64,000 bases of DNA, taken from positions 1 through 64,000 of the forward strand of contig NZ_JARBDC010000007.1 in NCBI RefSeq assembly GCF_036577625.1, in the 5' to 3' direction. Origin of the DNA: Paenibacillus_AB sp036577625. Lineage in GTDB: Bacteria; Bacillota; Bacilli; Paenibacillales; NBRC-103111. The position numbers were made by a program, and so were the translations under genes. Of this stretch, positions 8,920-20,223 are shown piece by piece; the stretch's first letter is position 1, and each line of letters starts with the position of its first letter. The notes under the pieces are model-generated. The model had not been told where the DNA came from, ran no database searches, and was given only the letters and a program-made list of their open reading frames with translations.

Positions 8920-10215
8920 ATGCTGCAGCGTTACAGCCGGCCGGAAATGGCCGCCATATGGACCGAGGAAAACAAATTCAAAGCTTGGCTCGAGGTCGAA
9001 ATTTTGTCGTGCGAGGCGTGGTCGGAGCTCGGCGTCATCCCGAAGGAAGACGTCAAGGCGCTGCGGGACAAAGCCGGCTTCAACATCGAGCGCATTTACG
9101 AGATCGAGGAGGAAACGCGCCACGACGTCATCGCCTTTACGCGGGCCGTATCCGAAACGCTCGGTCCGGAGCGCAAATGGGTGCATTACGGGCTGACGTC
9201 CACCGACGTCGTCGATACGGCGCTCGGCTACTTGCTCCGCCAGGCGAACGAAATCATCGAGAAGGACTTGCTCCGGTTTATCGATATCGTGAAGGAAAAA
9301 GCGATTCAATACAAGCATACGCCGATGATGGGACGGACGCACGGCGTTCATGCCGAGCCGACGACGTTCGGCCTCAAAATGGCGCTTTGGCACGAAGAGA
9401 TGAAGCGCAACCTGACGCGGTTCCGCGCGGCCGCGGACGGCGTGCAGTTCGGCAAAATTTCCGGCGCCGTCGGCACGTACGCCAACATCGACCCGTTCAT
9501 CGAGCAGTACGTGTGCGGCAAGCTCGGCACGAAGCCGGCGCCGATTTCGACGCAGACGCTGCAGCGCGACCGCCACGCCGACTATTTGAGCACGCTCGCC
9601 TTGATCGCCACTTCGCTCGACAAGTTCGCGACCGAAATTCGCGCCCTGCAGAAGAGCGAATTCCGCGAAGTCGAGGAGCCGTTCGCGAAAGGGCAAAAAG
9701 GCTCGTCGGCGATGCCGCACAAGCGCAACCCGATCGGCTGCGAGAGCATTTCCGGCCTCGCGCGCGTCATCCGCGGGCATATGATTTCCGCCTACGAGAA
9801 CGTTCCTCTCTGGCACGAGCGCGACATTTCCCACTCGTCCGTCGAACGGATCATTTTGCCGGATTCGACGATTTTGATCAACTACATGCTGAACCGGCTC
9901 GGCAACATTATTAAAAATTTGACCGTTTTCCCGGAAAATATGCTTCGCAACATGAAGCGGACGTACGACGTGCCGTTTTCCGGACGCGTCATGACGAAGC
10001 TGATCGACAAAGGCTTCAGCCGCGAGCAGGCGTACGATACGGTGCAGCCGAAGGCGATGCAGGCGTGGGAGGAGCAGCGCTCGTTCCGCGACATCGTGGA
10101 GAACGATCCCGTCATCCGCGAGCAGCTGAGTGCCGAAGAAATCGCAGACTGCTTCGATCCGAGCTGGCATTTGAAGCACGTGGATACGATTTTCGAGCGT
10201 CTCGGCCTGAACTGA
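8920..10215 (+). CDS. purB: adenylosuccinate lyase
   Basis: PurB removes fumarate twice: from SAICAR in IMP synthesis and from adenylosuccinate on the way to AMP. The 431-aa length is usual for the Bacillus type. Family marks are HYGLTSTDVVDTA near 89, MGRTHGVHAEPTTFG near 137 (general acid His), GAVGTYANI near 185 and the signature loop KGSSAMPHKRNPI near 262 with its catalytic Ser. ATG 8920 has TCGGAGGTAGG 8 bases upstream. Confidence 0.97.
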   Translation: MLQRYSRPEMAAIWTEENKFKAWLEVEILSCEAWSELGVIPKEDVKALRDKAGFNIERIYEIEEETRHDVIAFTRAVSETLGPERKWVHYGLTSTDVVDTALGYLLRQANEIIEKDLLRFIDIVKEKAIQYKHTPMMGRTHGVHAEPTTFGLKMALWHEEMKRNLTRFRAAADGVQFGKISGAVGTYANIDPFIEQYVCGKLGTKPAPISTQTLQRDRHADYLSTLALIATSLDKFATEIRALQKSEFREVEEPFAKGQKGSSAMPHKRNPIGCESISGLARVIRGHMISAYENVPLWHERDISHSSVERIILPDSTILINYMLNRLGNIIKNLTVFPENMLRNMKRTYDVPFSGRVMTKLIDKGFSREQAYDTVQPKAMQAWEEQRSFRDIVENDPVIREQLSAEEIADCFDPSWHLKHVDTIFERLGLN

Positions 10216-10272
10216 TCCGCCGAACCTATTCGGGGCCGCCCGGCCCCTCCCATACAAAAGGAGGCTTTAGCC

Positions 10273-11163
10273 TTGAGCGAAGCGACGGCGATTTCGACTG
10301 CTGCGGACTACGTGAAAGCACCGCTGCTGTACAAAGGGAAAGTGCGGGAAATGTACGATTTAGGGGACCATTTCCTGATGGTGACGACCGACCGGATCTC
10401 GGCGTTCGACTATGTGCTGAGCCCGGCCGTGCCGGACAAAGGCAATGTGCTGAATCAAGTGAGCAAGTTTTGGTTCGAGCAGACGGCGAAGCTGATGCCG
10501 AACCATGTCGTTCATGCCGAGCTGGAGAAGCTGCCGGCCGGCCTCGTTACGAACGGCGACGTCATGAAACACCGCTTTATGGTGACGAAGAAGGCGCAGC
10601 GCATCGATATCGAGTGCGTCGTACGCGGCTATATTACCGGCGGCGGGTGGAGACAATACCAAAAAACGGGCGAGATTAACGGGATCAAGCTGCCGGAAGG
10701 GATGCGCAAAAACGAGAAGTTTCCGCAGCCGCTCTTCACCCCGGCGGCGAAAAACGACGTCGGCCACGACGAGGACATTTCGTTCGAGCGGATGGAACAG
10801 CTCGTCGGCAAGGAGCTCGCGGCCGAGCTGCGCGACAAAAGCTTGATGCTGTACGAGTTCGCGCACCGCTTTTGCGCCGAACGCGGCATCATCCTGGCCG
10901 ACACGAAGTTCGAATTCGGCCTGATCGACGGCCAAGTGATTTTGATCGACGAAATTTTTACGCCGGACTCATCGCGTTTTTGGGCGAAAGAAAACTATGC
11001 GCTCGACATCGAGATCGAAGGAATGGACAAAGAGCCGGTCCGCACGTACCTCGCGAATTCCGGCTGGGACAAAAACAGCGAGCCCGATCCGCTGCCGGCT
11101 TCCGTCGTCGAGGAGACGTCGCGCCGGTACCGCGACATTTTGCGCCGTCTGACGGGCGGTTAA
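10273..11163 (+). CDS. purC: SAICAR synthetase
   Basis: PurC joins aspartate to CAIR with ATP to give SAICAR. LLYKGKVREMYDLG at residue 17, TTDRISAFDYVL near 37, the ECVVRGYITGGGW segment near 115 and DEIFTPDSSRFW near 225 identify it. At 296 aa it belongs to the longer PurC class, not the roughly 240-aa form of B. subtilis. Translation starts with TTG at 10273; GGAGG lies 9 bases before it and no better start is in frame. Confidence 0.96.
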   Translation: MSEATAISTAADYVKAPLLYKGKVREMYDLGDHFLMVTTDRISAFDYVLSPAVPDKGNVLNQVSKFWFEQTAKLMPNHVVHAELEKLPAGLVTNGDVMKHRFMVTKKAQRIDIECVVRGYITGGGWRQYQKTGEINGIKLPEGMRKNEKFPQPLFTPAAKNDVGHDEDISFERMEQLVGKELAAELRDKSLMLYEFAHRFCAERGIILADTKFEFGLIDGQVILIDEIFTPDSSRFWAKENYALDIEIEGMDKEPVRTYLANSGWDKNSEPDPLPASVVEETSRRYRDILRRLTGG

Positions 11164-11262
11164 ACGCAGGGCCGCATCACGATCGAACGATCGCCGCTTT
11201 TCCATGCACCCGGGGCCGGCCGCGTCGAACGCCGGTTACCGATCAAGAGGAGGAACTTTCCC

Positions 11263-11514
11263 ATGTTGAAAGCAACCGTCTACGTGACGATCAAGCAAAA
11301 CGTACTCGATCCGCAAGGCAGCGCCGTTCAAGGCGCCCTGCACTCGATGGGCTTCGCGGAAGTCGGCAAAGTGCGCATCGGCAAATATATGGAGCTCGAG
11401 CTGGACACAAGCGACGCGACGGAGGCGGAAGCGCGCGTCAAGGCGATGTGCGAGAAGCTTTTGGCCAACACGGTCATCGAGGATTACCGGTTCGAGCTTT
11501 CCTCCGGACAGTAA
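11263..11514 (+). CDS. purS: phosphoribosylformylglycinamidine synthase subunit PurS
   Basis: This 83-aa structural subunit bridges PurQ and PurL in the three-part FGAM synthase. KATVYVTIKQNVLDPQG, the GFAEVGKVRIGKYMEL core and the ending CEKLLANTVIEDY are typical. It sits in the canonical purSQL order. ATG 11263 follows AGAGGAGGAAC. Confidence 0.96.
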   Translation: MLKATVYVTIKQNVLDPQGSAVQGALHSMGFAEVGKVRIGKYMELELDTSDATEAEARVKAMCEKLLANTVIEDYRFELSSGQ

Positions 11515-11562
11515 ACGAATCCGTTAAACGACGAAAGGTACAGGAAAAGGAGGGCATCGACC

Positions 11563-12232
11563 ATGAACTTTGCGGTACTTGTGTTTCCCGGATCGAACTG
11601 CGACATCGACTGCTTCAAGGCGGTCGAGCAAACGATCGGCCAGCCGGTCGAATACGTGTGGCATACGTCTACCGATCTGTCCAAATATGACGCGATTTTG
11701 GTTCCCGGCGGGTTTTCGTACGGCGACTACTTGCGCTGCGGCGCGATATCCCGCTTTGCCCCGGTCATGACCGAGGTCGTAAAGGCGGCGGAGCAGGGCA
11801 AGTTCGTGCTCGGCATTTGCAACGGGTTTCAAATTTTGCTCGAATCGGGACTGCTGCCGGGCGCCATGCTGCGCAACAAGTCGCTCAAGTTTCGCTGCCA
11901 CAGCGCGACGCTGCGGGTCGAAAACAACCGGAACCCGTTCACGACGCAGTACGCGCAGGGCGAGCTGATCGACATCCCGATCGCCCACGGCGAAGGCAAC
12001 TACTACTGCGACGATGCGACGCTGGCCGAGCTGAAGGCGAACGACCAGATCGTATTCCGCTATCACGGCGAAAACCCGAACGGCTCGGTGGACGACATCG
12101 CCGGCATTTGCAGCAAGCAGGGCAACGTCGTCGGCATGATGCCGCACCCGGAGCGCGCGGTCGACCAGCTGCTCGGCTCGGAGGACGGCAAACGGATGTT
12201 TACGTCGATTTTGAACGCATGGAGGGAAAAAC

Positions 12233-12255
<23 letters not shown>
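11563..12255 (+). CDS. purQ: phosphoribosylformylglycinamidine synthase glutaminase subunit
   Basis: PurQ releases ammonia from glutamine and passes it to PurL. It is a class I amidotransferase of 230 aa with the nucleophile Cys in LGICNGFQILLESG near residue 86 and the His-Glu pair in MMPHPERAVDQ near 200. FPGSNCDID at the N-terminus is characteristic. AAAAGGAGG precedes the ATG. Its last 23 bases overlap purL, suggesting coupled translation and equal amounts of the two subunits. Confidence 0.97.
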
Positions 12256-14460
<2,205 letters not shown>

Positions 14461-14476
<16 letters not shown>

Positions 14477-15951
14477 AGCGTCCCGCGGAGCCGCTTTGGA
14501 GCGGGGACTTTTACAACGAAGGCATCAACGGCGAAAACCTGTTCGACAAATTGAAGGAAGAGTGCGGCGTCTTCGGGGTGTACGGTCACCCCGAAGCTTC
14601 CCATTTGTGCTACTACGGGCTGCACGCGCTCCAGCATCGCGGCCAGGAAAGCGGCGGCATTTGCGTCACCGACGGCGACCAGTTCCATTACCATCGCGGC
14701 ATGGGGCTCGTGAAGGAAGTGTTCGACAACGACCGGCTCGTTTCCCTGAAAGGGCCGGTGGCGATCGCCCACGTCCGTTATTCCACGTCCGGGGAAAGCA
14801 AGCTGGCGAACGCCCAGCCGCTCGTGTTCAAATACCGCGAAGGCGACTTGGCCGTGGCGACGAACGGCAATATCGTCAATGCGCCGGAGATTCGCAAAGA
14901 GCTGGAGCGGCAAGGCTCGATTTTCCAAACGTCGAGCGATACAGAAGTCGTCGCGCATTTGATCGCCCGCTCGAAACATAACGATATCGTCGAAGCGGTC
15001 CGCGAAGCGCTTGTCGCGCTGAACGGGGCGTACGCGTTTCTGTTCATGACGAACGGCAAGCTGATCGCCGCGCGCGATCCGCACGGACTGCGGCCGTTCG
15101 TGCTCGGCAGGCTGGGCGAAGCGTGGGTGTTCGCCTCGGAAACGTGCGCCTTCGACGCGATCGGCGCGGACTATGTCCGCGATATCGAGCCGGGCGAGCT
15201 GCTTGTTTTGGACGAAGGCGGCCTGAAGGAGGAGCGGTTCGCCGCTCCGCAGAAGCGCGCCGTCTGCGCGATGGAATATATTTATTTCTCCCGTCCCGAC
15301 AGCGATATCGACGCGGTCAACGTCCACAGCGCGCGGAAGCGGATGGGACGGCAGCTGGCGATGGAGTCGTTCGTCGACGCGGATATCGTCACCGGCGTGC
15401 CGGATTCGAGCATTTCGGCGGCGATCGGCTACGCCGAGCAGACGGGCATTCCGTACGAGCTCGGGCTGATCAAAAACCGCTATACCGGCCGGACGTTCAT
15501 TCAGCCGAGCCAGGAGCTGCGCGAGCAGGGCGTCAAAATGAAGCTGAGCGCGGTGCGCAAAGTCGTCGAAGGCAAACGCGTCGTCATGATCGACGATTCG
15601 ATCGTACGCGGCACGACGTCGCTTCGCATCGTCAACCTGCTGCGCGAGGCGGGGGCGAAGGAAGTGCATGTGCGCATCAGCTCGCCGCCGTTCAAAAATC
15701 CTTGCTTTTACGGCATCGACACCCCGAGCCGTAAAGAATTGATCGGTTCGCAAAAATCGGTCGAAGAAATTCGCAAGGCGATCAACGCCGACTCGCTGCA
15801 CTTTTTGTCCAAGGAAGGGCTGATCGAATCGATCGGCCGCCTGCAGGGCGAGCCGCACGGCGGTCATTGCACCGCCTGCTTCGACAACATTTACCCGACG
15901 CCGGTGCCGGACGAGGAAGCGGCTGCGGCCGCTTGCGGCGGCTGCGATTGA
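14461..15951 (+). CDS. purF: amidophosphoribosyltransferase
   Basis: PurF commits PRPP to purine synthesis by forming phosphoribosylamine with glutamine nitrogen. EECGVFGVYGH near residue 33 holds the Cys that becomes the mature N-terminus after propeptide removal; the leader of about 30 residues is longer than the 11 of B. subtilis. VVMIDDSIVRGTTS near 376 is the PRPP loop. The four iron-sulfur cysteines of the Bacillus type are all there (RAVCAMEY, NPCFYGID, HCTACFD). ATG 14461 with GGAAGGA 10 bases before is preferred over a TTG six codons upstream. It overlaps purL by 16 bases. Confidence 0.96.
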
Positions 15952-16005
15952 ATTTCGCGAGCGTACGGACCGAAACGACGAAGTAACATGGACGAGCGCC
16001 GAGCT

Positions 16006-16188
16006 AGTGCAGTGCGAAGTGCAGTGCGAAGTGCAGTGCGAAGCGCCGAGCGAGCGCAGTGCGAAGTGCAGTGCGAAGCGCCGAGCGAGCGCAGTGCGAA
16101 GTGCAGTGCGAAGCGCAGTGCGAAGTGCAGTGCGAAGCGCAGTGCGAAGTGCAGTGCGAAGCGCAGTGCGAAGTGCAGTGCGAAGTGC
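16006..16188. repeat. 12-bp minisatellite between purF and purM
   Basis: About fifteen near-exact copies of AGTGCAGTGCGA or AGCGCAGTGCGA run head to tail, twice interrupted by GCGCCGAGCGAGC. Because the unit is a multiple of three, all frames stay open and encode trivial repeats such as SAVR or ALRT; none has a start with a ribosome site, so it is treated as non-coding. It lies inside the operon in the purF-purM gap. Confidence 0.9.
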
Positions 16189-16557
16189 TGCTGGCTCTTG
16201 CTCCGGCGTATAGCGAACCTTAACGACCTTAATAGTGAATGCCATTTCGTTATTCGGGCCGAATCAGCTTTAATTACGCGATTAGTGAACTTGGTTTTGC
16301 AAGTAGCGAATGTGAATTTCCTAATAGGGAGATCGCGTTCGGTAAAAGCGAACAGTGGCTGGATTGGGGTTCGATTAGCGCATCGAAGTTCACTATTAGT
16401 GGAATGAAGGTTACAATTCGCCGGAGTTATATTTTGCACGGACAACATGCGATCGGGGAGACGGGACTGCGCCTCGCCGGTCTTGCCATTAAGGCCCGAA
16501 ATAGCGCCACTTTCGAATCCGAATGGCGCTCCAACACCTTTCAAGGAGTGAACGAGT
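16189..16557 (+). other. rest of the purF-purM gap, non-coding
   Basis: No gene, terminator or convincing promoter is visible here. TAGTGAA, TAGCGAA or their complements recur six or so times at irregular spacing, perhaps a decayed repeat. With the minisatellite this makes a 606-bp untranslated gap within the operon. Confidence 0.5.
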
Positions 16558-17598
16558 TTGTCGGAAGCGTATAAGCAAGCGGGAGTGGACATCGCGGCGG
16601 GCAATGAAGCGGTCGTCCGGATGAAGAAGCACGTGCAGAAGACGTTCCGCCCGGAGGTGCTTACCGAACTGGGCGGCTTCGGCGCGTTGTTCGGCCTGAA
16701 CAAGGACAAATACGAGGAGCCGGTGCTCGTGTCCGGCACGGACGGCGTAGGCACGAAGCTGAAAATCGCCTTCGCGATGGACAAACACGATACGATCGGC
16801 ATCGACGCGGTAGCGATGTGCGTCAACGATGTCGTCGTGCAGGGGGCGGAGCCGCTCTTTTTCCTCGACTATTTGGCTTGCGACAAAGTCGTGCCGGAAA
16901 AAATCGAAGCGATCGTAAAAGGGATCGCCGACGGCTGCCTGCAGGCCGGCTGCTCGCTGATCGGCGGCGAAACGGCCGAAATGCCGGGCATGTACGGCGA
17001 AGGCGAATACGACATCGCCGGCTTTACGGTAGGGATCGTCGATAAGAAGAAGATTATCGACGGCTCCGGCATCGCCCCGGGCGACGCGGTGATCGGGCTC
17101 GCCTCGAGCGGCGTCCATTCGAACGGCTTTTCGCTCGTGCGCAAGCTGCTGCTCCAGGATAAAGGCTACAGCCTGCACGACGACATTCCGCAGCTCGGCG
17201 GCAAGCTCGGCGACGTCCTGCTGGCGCCGACGAAAATATACGTCAAGCCGATACTCGCCTTGCTCGATCAAGTGAATATAAAAGGAATGGCGCACATTAC
17301 GGGCGGCGGCTTCCTGGAAAACATTCCGCGCGTGCTGCCGCAAGGGGCGAACGTCCGGATCGAGTACGGCTCGTGGCCGATTCCGCCGATATTCCGGCTG
17401 CTGCAGGAAGCCGGCTCCGTGTCGAACAACGACATGTTCCGTACGTTCAACATGGGGATCGGCATGGTGCTGATCGTGCCCGCGGAGCAGGCGGAGCTCG
17501 CGATCCGGCTCGCCGAGGCGAACGGGGAGAAGGCGTACCGGCTCGGAACGGTTACGGAAGGCGAGCAGGTCGTTACGTTCAGCGGAGCGGACGTGTGA
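16558..17598 (+). CDS. purM: phosphoribosylformylglycinamidine cyclo-ligase (AIR synthetase)
   Basis: PurM closes the imidazole ring, FGAM to AIR, with ATP. The 346-aa protein shows LVSGTDGVGTKLKIA near 57, DAVAMCVNDVVVQGAEPLFFLDY near 82, LIGGETAEMPGMY near 135 and HITGGGFLENIPR near 243. Translation begins at TTG 16558, fixed by AAGGAG (16543-16548) 9 bases before it. Overlaps purN by one base. Confidence 0.97.
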   Translation: MSEAYKQAGVDIAAGNEAVVRMKKHVQKTFRPEVLTELGGFGALFGLNKDKYEEPVLVSGTDGVGTKLKIAFAMDKHDTIGIDAVAMCVNDVVVQGAEPLFFLDYLACDKVVPEKIEAIVKGIADGCLQAGCSLIGGETAEMPGMYGEGEYDIAGFTVGIVDKKKIIDGSGIAPGDAVIGLASSGVHSNGFSLVRKLLLQDKGYSLHDDIPQLGGKLGDVLLAPTKIYVKPILALLDQVNIKGMAHITGGGFLENIPRVLPQGANVRIEYGSWPIPPIFRLLQEAGSVSNNDMFRTFNMGIGMVLIVPAEQAELAIRLAEANGEKAYRLGTVTEGEQVVTFSGADV

Positions 17599-18212
17599 TG
17601 AAGCCGTTTCGCATTGCGGTGTTCGCTTCGGGAAGCGGGTCCAACTTCCAGGCGATCGCGGACGCGGTGCAGACCGGGAAGCTCGATGTCGAAGTCGGGC
17701 TTCTCGTTTGCGATAAGCCGGAAGCGCCGGTCGTCCGGCGGGCCGAGGCGGCGGGCGTCGAAACGTTCGCGTTCCGTCCGAAGCAGTATGCGTCCAAGCA
17801 GGCGTACGAGACGGAAATCGTCCGTTTGCTGCAGGAGAAGCAAATCGACCTCGTCGTCCTCGCCGGCTACATGCGGATCGTCTCCGGAACGCTGCTGGAA
17901 CCCTACGAGGGACGGATCGTCAACATCCATCCGTCGCTGCTGCCTTCGTTTCCCGGCCTCGACGCGATCGGACAAGCGCTCGCGCACGGGGTGAAGGTGA
18001 CGGGGGTCACGGTCCATTTCGTCGACGGCGGCATGGACACCGGGCCGATTATCGCGCAGCGCCCCGTCGAGGTGGCGGAGGACGATACGGCCGACACGCT
18101 CGCCGCGAAAATTCACCGGATCGAGCACGAGCTGTATCCGTTCGTCATCCGGGGGATCGCGAGCGGCAACGTATCGCTGGCCGAAGACGGCCGTCGGGTG
18201 CTGTGGAAATGA
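17598..18212 (+). CDS. purN: phosphoribosylglycinamide formyltransferase
   Basis: PurN formylates GAR using 10-formyltetrahydrofolate. Length 204 aa. VFASGSGSNFQAI at residue 7, LVVLAGYMRI near 85 and the catalytic INIHPSLLPSFPG-type motif (Asn and His in IVNIHPSLLP) near 105 are seen, with HFVDGGMDTGPII supplying the catalytic Asp near 145. The frame is open far upstream within purM, but ATG 17598 overlaps the purM stop (TGATG) and gives the family length. Confidence 0.97.
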   Translation: MKPFRIAVFASGSGSNFQAIADAVQTGKLDVEVGLLVCDKPEAPVVRRAEAAGVETFAFRPKQYASKQAYETEIVRLLQEKQIDLVVLAGYMRIVSGTLLEPYEGRIVNIHPSLLPSFPGLDAIGQALAHGVKVTGVTVHFVDGGMDTGPIIAQRPVEVAEDDTADTLAAKIHRIEHELYPFVIRGIASGNVSLAEDGRRVLWK

Positions 18213-18260
18213 ACGGGCGGTAACGAACGCACGAACAAATCAAGCGAAGGAAGGTCCACG

Positions 18261-19436
18261 ATGCCAAACGAAATCCATCTGCGTTACGGGATGAACCCGC
18301 ACCAAAAAGAAGCGAAGCTGTACATGGACGGCGGCGGCGAGCTGCCGATCCGCGTATTGAACGGCGATCCCGGCTTCATCAACCTGCTCGACGCCTTGAA
18401 CGCGTTCCAGCTCGTGCGCGAGCTGCGCCAGGCGACCGGATTGCCGGCGGCGGCTTCGTTCAAGCACGTCAGCCCGGCCGGGGCGGCGGTGTACGCGCCG
18501 TTAAGCGATACGCTGAAGAAAGCTTACTTCGTGGAAGGACTCGAGCTGTCCGAGCTGGCGACCGCCTATGCCCGCGCCCGCGGAGCGGACCGGATGTCGT
18601 CGTTCGGCGACGCGGCCGCGCTCAGCGACGTCGTCGACGTCTCGACGGCAAAGCTGCTCAAGCGCGAGGTGTCCGACCTGATCGTGGCTCCGGGCTACGA
18701 CGAGGAAGCGCTGGACATTTTGAAGTCGAAAAAGGGCGGCAAGTTTCTCATTTTGCAAATCGATCCGGCTTTCGTGCCGGACCCGATCGAAACGCGCACG
18801 CTGTTCGGCCTGAAAATGCAGCAGGAGCGCAACAACGGCATAATCGACGCGTCCGTGTTCGACCATATCGTGACGAACAACAAAGAGCTGCCGGACGGCG
18901 CCAAGCGCGACATGCTCGTCTCGCTCATCACGCTCAAATATACGCAGTCGAACTCGATCTGCTATGCGCTCGACGGCCAAACGATCGGCATCGGCGCCGG
19001 CCAGCAGTCGCGCATTCATTGCACCCGTCTTGCCGGCGACAAGGCGGACCGCTGGTATTTGCGCCAGCATCCGATCGCGCTGGGCATGAAATTCCGCGAA
19101 GGACTGTCCCGCCCGGAGCAAAACAACGCCATCGACCTGTGGCTCGAGGACGAGCTGACGCCGGTCGAGCAGGCGAGCTGGGAAGCGTGCTTCGAGGAAG
19201 TGCCGCGGCGCCTGACGCCGGCCGAGAAGCGGGAATGGCTGAAAGGGCTGACGGGCGTATCGTACGGCTCCGACGCGTTTTTGCCGTTCCGCGACAACAT
19301 CGACAGAGCGAGCCGCAGCGGCGTACGGTACGTCATTCAGGCGGGCAGCTCGATGCGCGACGAGGAAGTCGTGCAAGCCGCGAACGATTACGGCATGGTG
19401 ATGGCGTATTCCGGCGTAAGGCTGTTCCACCACTAA
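18261..19436 (+). CDS. purH: stand-alone AICAR transformylase (PurH C-terminal function only)
   Basis: It formylates AICAR to FAICAR with 10-formyltetrahydrofolate. The 391-aa protein starts directly at LRYGMNPHQ, the first block of the transformylase domain; the N-terminal IMP cyclohydrolase domain of ordinary bifunctional PurH (about 510-530 aa) is absent. Catalytic Lys-His are in KHVSPAGAAV near 68. YARARGADRMSSFGD, YTQSNSICYA, IGAGQQSRIHCTRLAGDKA and the final RLFHH match the C-terminal domain of animal ATIC more closely than the KHNNPCG-type bacterial PurH. The next gene supplies the missing cyclohydrolase. ATG 18261 has AAGGAAGG upstream. Confidence 0.92.
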   Translation: MPNEIHLRYGMNPHQKEAKLYMDGGGELPIRVLNGDPGFINLLDALNAFQLVRELRQATGLPAAASFKHVSPAGAAVYAPLSDTLKKAYFVEGLELSELATAYARARGADRMSSFGDAAALSDVVDVSTAKLLKREVSDLIVAPGYDEEALDILKSKKGGKFLILQIDPAFVPDPIETRTLFGLKMQQERNNGIIDASVFDHIVTNNKELPDGAKRDMLVSLITLKYTQSNSICYALDGQTIGIGAGQQSRIHCTRLAGDKADRWYLRQHPIALGMKFREGLSRPEQNNAIDLWLEDELTPVEQASWEACFEEVPRRLTPAEKREWLKGLTGVSYGSDAFLPFRDNIDRASRSGVRYVIQAGSSMRDEEVVQAANDYGMVMAYSGVRLFHH

Positions 19437-19470
19437 ATCCTAGAGGCGCAAAGCAAAGGAGAATGTTCCC

Positions 19471-20202
19471 GTGACTGCACTTTGGAGCCAGACGGCGGAG
19501 CAGAACAGCGCCCGCCTGCAATCGAATCCGTATCCCGGACGGGGCATCGTCATCGGCCTGACGCCGGACGGAACGCGCTATGCGCAAGTATATTGGATCA
19601 TGGGGCGCAGCGAAAACAGCCGCAATCGCGTCTTTATCGAAGAAGCGAACGGATTCGTGCGCACCGAGGCGAGAGATCCGGCCAAGCTGACCGATCCTTC
19701 TCTGATCATTTATTATCCGGTTCGGCATATCGGCTCGGCCCATATCGTGACGAACGGCGACCAAACGGATACGATTTACGAAGCGCTGCAAAACGGCGGC
19801 TCGTTCGAGCAGGCGCTGACGACGCGGACCTGGGAGCCCGACGCGCCCAACTACACCCCCCGCATTTCCGGGCTGGTCGACCTGTCCGACCAAGCGTGCG
19901 CGTACAAGCTGTCGATTTTGAAAACGAATCAGAACGACGCCTCGCAAACGATGCGCCATTATTTTCATTACGAGCAAGGAATCACGGGCTTCGGCCACTG
20001 CGTGACGACGTATGCCGGCGACGGCAATCCGCTGCCTTCGTTCCAGGGCGAGCCGCTGCTCCTGCCGCTGTTCGACGACATCGCGCAAACCGCCTCGTAT
20101 TATTGGGAGCGGCTGAATGCGGACAACCGGATTTCGCTGCTCGTCAAAACGATCGACAAAGCGTCCGGCGAAACGGACATGCACGTCATCAATAAGCTAT
20201 AG
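19471..20202 (+). CDS. purO: IMP cyclohydrolase, archaeal PurO type
   Basis: It is assigned the last step, FAICAR to IMP. The 243-aa protein begins NPYPGRGIVIGLTPDGTRYAQVYWIMGRSENSRNR, close in pattern to PurO of methanogens, with GRG, the YWIMGRSxxSRNR block and IIYYPVR near 75. It has no similarity to the N-terminal domain of bifunctional PurH. Its place immediately after an AICAR transformylase that lacks a cyclohydrolase domain strongly supports the role. Start is GTG 19471 with AAAGGAG 9-10 bases before. Function is inferred from family and context. Confidence 0.87.
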   Translation: MTALWSQTAEQNSARLQSNPYPGRGIVIGLTPDGTRYAQVYWIMGRSENSRNRVFIEEANGFVRTEARDPAKLTDPSLIIYYPVRHIGSAHIVTNGDQTDTIYEALQNGGSFEQALTTRTWEPDAPNYTPRISGLVDLSDQACAYKLSILKTNQNDASQTMRHYFHYEQGITGFGHCVTTYAGDGNPLPSFQGEPLLLPLFDDIAQTASYYWERLNADNRISLLVKTIDKASGETDMHVINKL

Positions 20203-20223
20203 ACAATTCGGGAGGGCTGACGC

